This document shows positions 31,769 to 36,436 of a stretch of 36,436 bases of DNA, in pieces. How positions within the stretch are numbered: position 1 is the first letter of the stretch; each line of letters starts with the position of its first letter. Below the pieces are notes generated by a model. That model saw nothing but the letters and a program-made list of their open reading frames with translations. It did not search any database and was not told the DNA's origin. The stretch is from Candidatus Hydrogenedentes bacterium CG07_land_8_20_14_0_80_42_17 (GTDB lineage Bacteria > UBA8481): positions 1-36,436 of the forward strand of contig PEWQ01000120.1 of NCBI GenBank assembly GCA_002780065.1, read 5' to 3'. The translations under genes were made by a program, and so were the position numbers.

Positions 31769-33323
31769 TATCGGACAATTTGATTTGAATAACTCAAATG
31801 GAGCTCCACTTCGCGTCAGACTGCTGAATTATTTTGAACGGCCTACGGATATTTCAGTTGCCGCGGCAATGTCGTGCTACAGTTCCAAATTGATTGCGCC
31901 GCAAGATTTGAAAAAAGAAAGGTCTGAACTCGAGCGCAGAGCTAAAATCGCTGAGCGCACTTTTCGAGCGGGACACAATACGACTCGTCAGCATGCTCAC
32001 TTTCAGTTTGCGCTTGAGGGCGTTTCGAGATTCTTCATCTGGTCGTTTCTGCACGACCATCCCTTTTATAACTCGGATCAAGTTTCTCAGAGATATGTTC
32101 ATGCGAAACCTGAAAATATTTTTATTCCTGCACTGAGTCCAAACGGTAGAAAAAAGTTTTTGATGCTTGCAGAACGCGCATTCGATGCCTACGAGTATTT
32201 AACCAAACTTCTGTTTCAGTCTGCAGAGAATGCATATTACGGCCGTTTCCCTTCGAGAAAGAAAAGAGGAAATTTCGAAAAAGAAATATTGAAGAAGGCT
32301 CAGGAGGTTTCTAGATATCTGCTTCCAATTTGCTCGACTGCTCATCTTCATCATACTATTTCTGCTCTGACTCTGCACAGATACCGAAAGATGGCGGAGA
32401 CGAGCGAGTGCATGGAAGAGGCTGAAAGAGTTATTCGCGCAATGTGTGAGGAAGTTGAAAGAATCGAACCGGATTTTTTTCGTTGTGATACTGAACCGTT
32501 TACGGCCGAATCTTCAATCGAGACAAGTTCGGTTTCAGGAAAAGATTCAGAATGGGTTCGAAGCTTTGATGAAAAACTGAATGGCAGAATAAGTCTGTTG
32601 GAAGGAATTTACGGCGGAGAAGATATTTTATGCGAGGCAGTCAGAAATGCTTTAGGCGCCACGAAGGAAGAACTTTCAGATGAAATTGCGTTATCTTTTG
32701 CGCTCGATCCGCAGTTCAATCCACTTCTTGCCGATTCTCTGAACCCAACGTATCACAGCAACCTTTCGCGCGCACTTTCGTTTATCAGGCTCACGTTCGT
32801 AAAGAAACTTTCTATCTCAGCCGACTCTCAGAATCAGCGGCACAGAATGATTCTTCGAGTCAGACCTCCGCTTGCGAAGACATTCGATTCGGACAAACCG
32901 GATTTTGTTATTCCTCAATTAATTGCGGAATCAAAAGCAGCTGAAGATTATTATGAAACTTATATGAACGAATTGTGGGACGGAATGCGCGAGCTTCTGA
33001 ATGATGGAGAAGCGCTCTTAGCAGTGCTTTATCTCCTGCCGAACGCATTTCCGATTCGATTGCGAGAGTCTGGAGATTTGCTTTCGTTCAGGCATAAGTG
33101 GGCGATGAGACTCTGCTTGAATGCTCAGGAAGAGATATGGCAGGCGGCAAAAGAGGAGGTTCTTGCTGTGAGAAAAGAATTGCCGAAGATAGGAAAATAT
33201 ATTTCGCCGCCATGCTCATTGCGGCTTCTACGCGGGCTGACGCCGGCATGCCCTGAAGGCAAAGGGTATTGCGGAGTTCCGGTATGGAAGAAAAATTTAT
33301 TCGAATTGAACAGAGTTATTTGA
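31755..33323 (+). CDS. thyX: Long two-domain flavin-dependent thymidylate synthase
   Basis: 522 residues, more than twice the usual ThyX (210-250). Both halves look ThyX-like. In the first, HPFYNSDQVSQRY (about 102-114) aligns with the signature RHRxxSxNxxSxRY but keeps only some residues, and SRYLLP...HTISALTLHRYRKM follows. In the second, LSISADSQNQRHRM and YLLPNAFPIRLRESGDLLSFRHKWAMRLCLNAQEEI supply a closer match to the C-terminal flavin/substrate helices. Methylates dUMP with folate and FAD. Similar double-length ThyX proteins are known, to my recollection, from chlamydiae. It overlaps nrdJ by 14 bp and is followed by nrdR and dut, which supports the assignment. Confidence 0.85.
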   Translation: MAVHDIGQFDLNNSNGAPLRVRLLNYFERPTDISVAAAMSCYSSKLIAPQDLKKERSELERRAKIAERTFRAGHNTTRQHAHFQFALEGVSRFFIWSFLHDHPFYNSDQVSQRYVHAKPENIFIPALSPNGRKKFLMLAERAFDAYEYLTKLLFQSAENAYYGRFPSRKKRGNFEKEILKKAQEVSRYLLPICSTAHLHHTISALTLHRYRKMAETSECMEEAERVIRAMCEEVERIEPDFFRCDTEPFTAESSIETSSVSGKDSEWVRSFDEKLNGRISLLEGIYGGEDILCEAVRNALGATKEELSDEIALSFALDPQFNPLLADSLNPTYHSNLSRALSFIRLTFVKKLSISADSQNQRHRMILRVRPPLAKTFDSDKPDFVIPQLIAESKAAEDYYETYMNELWDGMRELLNDGEALLAVLYLLPNAFPIRLRESGDLLSFRHKWAMRLCLNAQEEIWQAAKEEVLAVRKELPKIGKYISPPCSLRLLRGLTPACPEGKGYCGVPVWKKNLFELNRVI

Positions 33324-33344
33324 TACAAGGAAAAGGGTGAGAAG

Positions 33345-33800
33345 ATGAAATGTCCATTTTGCAAAACCGGTGAGACTGGTGTGATTGAGACTAGAGCATG
33401 GGACGACGGAACTGTGATATGGCGCAGGAGAGAATGTCACGACTGCGACAGGAGGTTCTCTACGTATGAGCGAATGGAGATGGAGCCGCTTGTTGTTGTG
33501 AAGAAAGACGGGACCAGGGAGATATTTTCGAGAGAGAAACTTTTAGCCGGAGTTTTTTCCGCGTGCAAGAAGACAAAGATTCCGTTGGAGACGCTCGAAC
33601 AGTTCATATCGAGTATCGAGCGGACATTTCGAGATGAAGGCAGGCGGGAGATTCCTTCGATAGATATTGGCAAGGAGGTTCTTGCCGGATTGAAGTTGAT
33701 GGATCCTGTTGCGTATATCAGGTTCGCGTCGGTTTACAACGAATTAGATTCTGTAGATTCGTTTCGGGAATTGCTTTCGGACTTTGGCGAAGAAAAGTGA
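33345..33800 (+). CDS. nrdR: Transcriptional repressor NrdR
   Basis: 151 residues, standard length. The N-terminal zinc ribbon has MKCPFCK and ECHDCDRRFSTYER, and the ATP-cone domain spans VVKKDGTREIFSREKLLAGVFSACKKTKIP through IGKEVLAGLKLMDPVAYIRFASVY. NrdR senses ATP/dATP and represses ribonucleotide reductase genes by binding paired 16-bp boxes. It lies 21 bp after thyX in the nrdJ operon, so it probably controls its own transcript. Candidate boxes are noted at 28535-28582. Confidence 0.98.
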   Translation: MKCPFCKTGETGVIETRAWDDGTVIWRRRECHDCDRRFSTYERMEMEPLVVVKKDGTREIFSREKLLAGVFSACKKTKIPLETLEQFISSIERTFRDEGRREIPSIDIGKEVLAGLKLMDPVAYIRFASVYNELDSVDSFRELLSDFGEEK

Positions 33801-33885
33801 ATGAGTGGCGCTCAATGCGCGATGATAATTTATTCCGAATGATAGCCGCGCGATGAGTTAATCATCTTTGGAAAGGAGATTCGAA

Positions 33886-34329
33886 ATGTCTAATAAAAGT
33901 GTAATCATTAAAGTAAAGAGACTGCGGGACGTACCGTTGCCGAAGGAGGCGCACGAAGGCGATTCAGGAGTCGACTTGTGCGCGGACGGCACTGAGGTTG
34001 TGATACCGCCTTTGGGCCGGGCATTGATTCCGACAGGACTTTCGTTCGAGATTCCGGTTGGCTACGAAATTCAGGTTCGACCTAGATCAGGGCTTGCGAT
34101 AAAGAAGGGACTTACAGTTTTGAATACTCCGGGAACAATCGATGCAGGATACAGGGGAGAGGTCTGCGTAATACTCTTCAATGCATCTGACAAACATGTC
34201 ACTATAAGCCCCGGTGATAGAATCGCTCAGGCAGTGCTTGCAAAGGTCGAGAGAATAGAATGGCAGGAAGCGGATGAATTGGAAGAAAGCGAACGAGGCA
34301 AAGGAGGCTTCGGCTCGACCGGGGAATAA
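33886..34329 (+). CDS. dut: dUTP diphosphatase
   Basis: 147 residues from the ATG at 33886, which has AGGAG seven bases upstream; a TTG six codons earlier would overlap that site. All five trimeric dUTPase motifs are visible: [47 protein letters not shown] and the C-terminal arm KGGFGSTG. It removes dUTP and supplies dUMP to ThyX encoded two genes upstream. The gap after nrdR (85 bp) holds no gene. Confidence 0.97.
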   Translation: MSNKSVIIKVKRLRDVPLPKEAHEGDSGVDLCADGTEVVIPPLGRALIPTGLSFEIPVGYEIQVRPRSGLAIKKGLTVLNTPGTIDAGYRGEVCVILFNASDKHVTISPGDRIAQAVLAKVERIEWQEADELEESERGKGGFGSTGE

Positions 34330-34333
34330 GTTT

Positions 34334-34351
34334 AAGGGGTCAGGCTTGAAC
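34334..34351. repeat. Short REP-like motif downstream of dut
   Basis: AAGGGGTCAGGCTTGAAC followed by T-runs lies in the 43-bp gap between the convergent dut and PEBP genes. I recall similar 'GGGGTCAGGCTTGA' words around REP-associated tyrosine transposase genes in other bacteria; no transposase is present here. Tentative. Confidence 0.3.
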
Positions 34352-34372
34352 TTTTTTACTTTTTATGATTTT

Positions 34373-34930
34373 TTATTTGTGCGCGTATCTTCCGATAAGT
34401 TCGCCGTAACCGAGAATATGGTTTTCCATTGCGCTAAGCGCATCTTTTTTTGTAAAGCCGTTAGGCAATTGTAATACGGTATCCAGCGCATATATTTTGA
34501 AAAAGTATCTATGAACTCCAGATGGTGGAGCAGGACCGCCGTATCCGATTTCACCGTAATCATTAACTCCTTGGATCGCTTCATTATCAAGGGTATTGAC
34601 TTTAGGTACTGCTTCAGAAATGCATGTGTCGGATGAAGGAATATTAGCTATCACCCAGTGCACCCATGTGCCGACAGGCGCATCAGGATCATCGCATATA
34701 ATAACAAAACTTTTTGTATTTACCGGAATCTTTTCCCATGCAAGATAAGGAGAAATATTATTATTTCTATAGCTATAACGGTCAGGCATTAATTCATTAT
34801 TCTTGAACCCATCGCTTGTCAGAACGATTTGAGAGTCACCTTTAGTCACTTCTTCATCCTCCTTTTCATGAGCAGAGCATGAAACTAAAATAGAAAAAAT
34901 AATTGTTAATGCCAATAAAAATTTTAGCAC
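34373..34930 (-). CDS. PEBP-family (YbhB/YbcL, Raf kinase inhibitor-like) lipoprotein
   Basis: 185 residues. A signal peptide ends in the lipobox LVSC with Cys18 the expected lipid-modified residue, so the protein is probably membrane-anchored outside the cytoplasm. The PEBP ligand-pocket motifs are present: CDDPDAPVGTWVHWVIANIP and GYGGPAPPSGVHRYFFKIYALD. Function of bacterial YbhB/YbcL proteins is not settled. The start is GTG at 34930 with AGGA nearby. It is convergent with dut and separated from the foreign-looking right end by about 190 bp. Confidence 0.9.
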   Translation of the reverse strand: MLKFLLALTIIFSILVSCSAHEKEDEEVTKGDSQIVLTSDGFKNNELMPDRYSYRNNNISPYLAWEKIPVNTKSFVIICDDPDAPVGTWVHWVIANIPSSDTCISEAVPKVNTLDNEAIQGVNDYGEIGYGGPAPPSGVHRYFFKIYALDTVLQLPNGFTKKDALSAMENHILGYGELIGRYAHK

Positions 34931-35053
34931 ACCAAATTCCTTTAAACATGATTATTTTTTCAGGGAAATTGTCAAATAATTTATTGCTCTGTATGCATCG
35001 TTGCCGAAGGGACACGATGTACCCGTGCTTTCCCAAAAAGTTAGTCTCTATTA

Positions 35054-35083
35054 TTGACATCACATATCATTTCACCATACATT
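35054..35083 (+). promoter_or_regulatory. Candidate promoter ahead of the helicase pseudogene
   Basis: TTGACA (35054-35059) with ATACAT or TACATT 17-18 bp downstream. A GGGGAGGAAAC sequence follows at about 35091. The promoter may still transcribe the decayed gene and rhuM. Confidence 0.4.
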
Positions 35084-35124
35084 ATCAAAGGGGAGGAAAC
35101 TTCTCTAATGAAAGTAGCAATATC

Positions 35125-35925
35125 ATGACATCTCAAGATCAAAAATCCGGTTCTGATTTCTTCATAGTTGACAATTCCGACGCCGATTGGAAGGTCCTGC
35201 AGTATCTTAAGGAATAGTGCGCCCTTTCCGAAGCCATAGATATTGCCACTGGTTACTTCGAGATTGGCTCGCTCCTCGCCTTGAAGGACGAATGGCAGAA
35301 GGTCGACCGCATCCGGATATTGATGGGCGATGAAGTTTCACTGCGAACAAAAAAAGTTTTCGAAGATCGTTTTCCAATAGCACAGAAGCGACTGGATGAC
35401 AGCATCGAAAAGGAGAAGGAGAAAAACGATTTTCTCTCAAGAGTCCCTGTGATTGTCGAGGCCATCCGCTCGGGCAAGATTCATTGCCGCGTCTACCGTA
35501 AGGATAAATTTCATGCCAAAGCCTACATCACCCACGCACGACAACGTATGATCGGATCCATGGCGCTGGTTGGATCATCCAACTTTACCTATCATGGAAT
35601 GATTGAGAACATAGAGCTGAACATCCAGATCTCCGGCCGTCAGGTCAATGCTCTTCAGGAGGCGGTGACCGGCTCGCCTCAGCCGGGCCCCGACATCGGG
35701 AGCGAAAGGGAAGACGCCGAAGAGGTTACACCAGAGATTCTGCGCATCATCGAACGTCACACCCGTGAATATCTTTCCTACGATATTTACGCCAAGTCGC
35801 TGATGGAGTTTTTCCGCGGACATGAAATGACCGTCTCTGAATGGGAATATCAACAGTCGGAAATGTATCGTCTGTTGGATCAGTATCAACGCGATGGCTA
35901 CCATGCATTGATGCAGCTCTGCTGA
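35125..35925 (+). pseudogene. N-terminal fragment of a PLD-domain superfamily 2 helicase, with nonsense mutation
   Basis: One frame from the ATG at 35125 encodes an N-terminal phospholipase D-like module. Codon 31 is TAG (35215-35217), between WKVLQYLKE and CALSEAIDIATGYFEIGSLLAL; from family patterns a Trp (TGG) is expected there, so one base change explains it. The frame then continues through KFHAKAYI and GSSNFTYHGM (the HKD-like half-site). It ends at YHALMQLC just before the point where these proteins continue with their helicase Walker A region. The helicase motor is therefore missing. TAG is a normal stop elsewhere in the window, so readthrough is unlikely. Such proteins occur in defence and R-M islands. 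Base composition is richer in GC than the neighbours. Confidence 0.75.
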
Positions 35926-36436
35926 TGGAGAATATGAAGAAGGACATGCTCGGATCCGTCGGCGGTCAGATCGTCATCTATCGTGCTTCGGACCAGTCGA
36001 CGGTTTTGAGTGTCAAATTGGAGGCGGAGACCATCTGGTTAACGACTCATCAGATGGCGGAACTCTTCGAAAAAGACCGCACTGTCATTCTGCGCCACAT
36101 TCATAATATCTATAAAACCAGAGAATTATCCGCGGCGGCAACCTGTGCAAAAAATGCACAAGTTGCCGCTGACGGCAGGATCAGAAAGATGGATTTCTAC
36201 AACCTTGATATGATCATCTCCGTCGGGTACCGCGTCAACTCTCGGCGCGGCACTGACTTCCGCATCTGGGCGACGCGAACCCTTCGAGAGCACATCGTCA
36301 AGAGTTGTGCCAATAATTTTCTGCAAATTCGTAAGAAAAAAGTAATTCTCTTTTTCTTTTTGCAGAAAATATTGTACACAACTGAGAGCGCCCGCAACCC
36401 CCAGGGTTGCACCCGGACCCAGGACGGCAGGCTTCG
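35925..36436 (+). pseudogene. RhuM-family protein, interrupted and cut by the window end
   Basis: The ATG overlaps the stop of the helicase fragment (TGATG). About 126 residues are clearly RhuM-like: GGQIVIYRASD, ETIWLTTHQMAELFEKDRTVILRHIHNIY, FYNLDMIISVGYRVNSRRGTDFRIWATRTLREHIVK. After this the family normally continues with a Gly-Tyr and a helix, but here the sequence enters a 79-bp AT-rich palindrome (36304-36382) and no similarity resumes, although the frame stays open to the window end. RhuM proteins are common companions of restriction-modification and other defence loci; their biochemical role is uncertain. Probably nonfunctional. Confidence 0.7.
36304..36382. repeat. 79-bp palindromic insert within rhuM
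   Basis: GTTGTG (36304-36309) and CACAAC (36377-36382) are the ends. CAATAATTTTCTGCAAA (36311-36327) pairs with TTTGCAGAAAATATTG (36359-36374) with a single extra base. The centre is A/T-rich. A second perfect hairpin, GCAACCC / GGGTTGC with a 3-base loop, follows at 36394-36410. It looks like a small non-autonomous palindromic element. Confidence 0.6.

Noticed and set aside
35215-35217. Recoded TAG (readthrough or pyrrolysine) in the PLD-helicase gene
   Set aside because: TAG ends pyrD and the DUF167 gene in the same window, and the gene is also truncated at its 3' end, so a nonsense mutation is simpler.
36136-36170. 15-bp-arm hairpin inside rhuM (GCGGCAAC...GTTGCCGC) as another inserted element
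   Set aside because: The encoded residues (TCAKNAQVAADG) fit the normal RhuM family sequence at this position, so it is probably native coding sequence.
36304-36382. Integron attC site
   Set aside because: The ends are GTT on the left and AAC on the right, the reverse of attC polarity, and the core consensus GTTRRRY is not met.

Overview
The window (36,436 bp, moderate GC) is a chromosomal segment of a diderm (Gram-negative type) bacterium. The envelope type is inferred from an LptE-like gene next to holA, an AsmA-like envelope protein and a second exported beta-rich protein. I cannot assign a phylum. Class II (B12-dependent) ribonucleotide reductase, an unusually long flavin-dependent thymidylate synthase, a GuaB3-type IMP dehydrogenase and abundant dispersed palindromic repeats would fit an environmental, possibly uncultivated lineage. 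Both TAG and TGA are used as stops in intact genes, so the genetic code looks standard.

Layout. 1-2420 (+): 3' end of a ComEC-like metallo-beta-lactamase protein, then a MscS-like membrane protein and a cyclic-nucleotide-binding protein overlapping by one base, then a small DUF167 gene. 2514-6667 (-): ferredoxin, polA and an exported protein translationally coupled to polA. 7016-9547 (+): a large AsmA-like gene, possibly leaderless. 9556-9909 (-): half-size TauE/SafE transporter. 10026-11611 (+): lptE-like and holA. 11939-28507 (-): one continuous run of 15 nucleotide-biosynthesis genes in transcription order guaB, guaA, purE, purC, purS, purQ, purL, purF, purM, purB, purD, pyrR, pyrB, pyrC, pyrD. 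Most junctions are 4-bp ATGA/GTGA or 1-bp TAATG overlaps. 28793-34329 (+): nrdJ, thyX, nrdR, dut, a deoxyribonucleotide/dTTP module diverging from guaB. 34373-34930 (-): PEBP-family lipoprotein. 35125-36436 (+): a visibly more GC-rich end that looks acquired, with a decayed PLD-helicase fragment and an interrupted rhuM gene.

The large cluster covers most of IMP and GMP synthesis (purK, a GAR formyltransferase, purH and purA are not here) and UMP synthesis from carbamoyl phosphate to orotate (carAB, pyrE, pyrF are not here). PyrR sits in the middle of the run, joining the purine and pyrimidine parts. The divergent nrdJ-thyX-nrdR-dut group takes nucleotides on to dNTPs.

The most distinctive feature is a dispersed repeat family. 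Short GC-rich palindromes beginning GGAGGC, often next to an ATAAGCATGCGT-like word, occur in most larger gaps. At three sites they carry a 17-bp tandem array. Two sites also carry an AT-rich hairpin module. A family-like palindrome lies in frame inside the 5' end of purF, a fragment resembling the AT-rich module lies in frame inside purD, and a copy between purS and purQ is bracketed by a perfect 32-bp direct repeat. nrdJ separately carries in-frame 15-bp minisatellites near both ends. No tRNA, rRNA, CRISPR array or intact transposase was seen.
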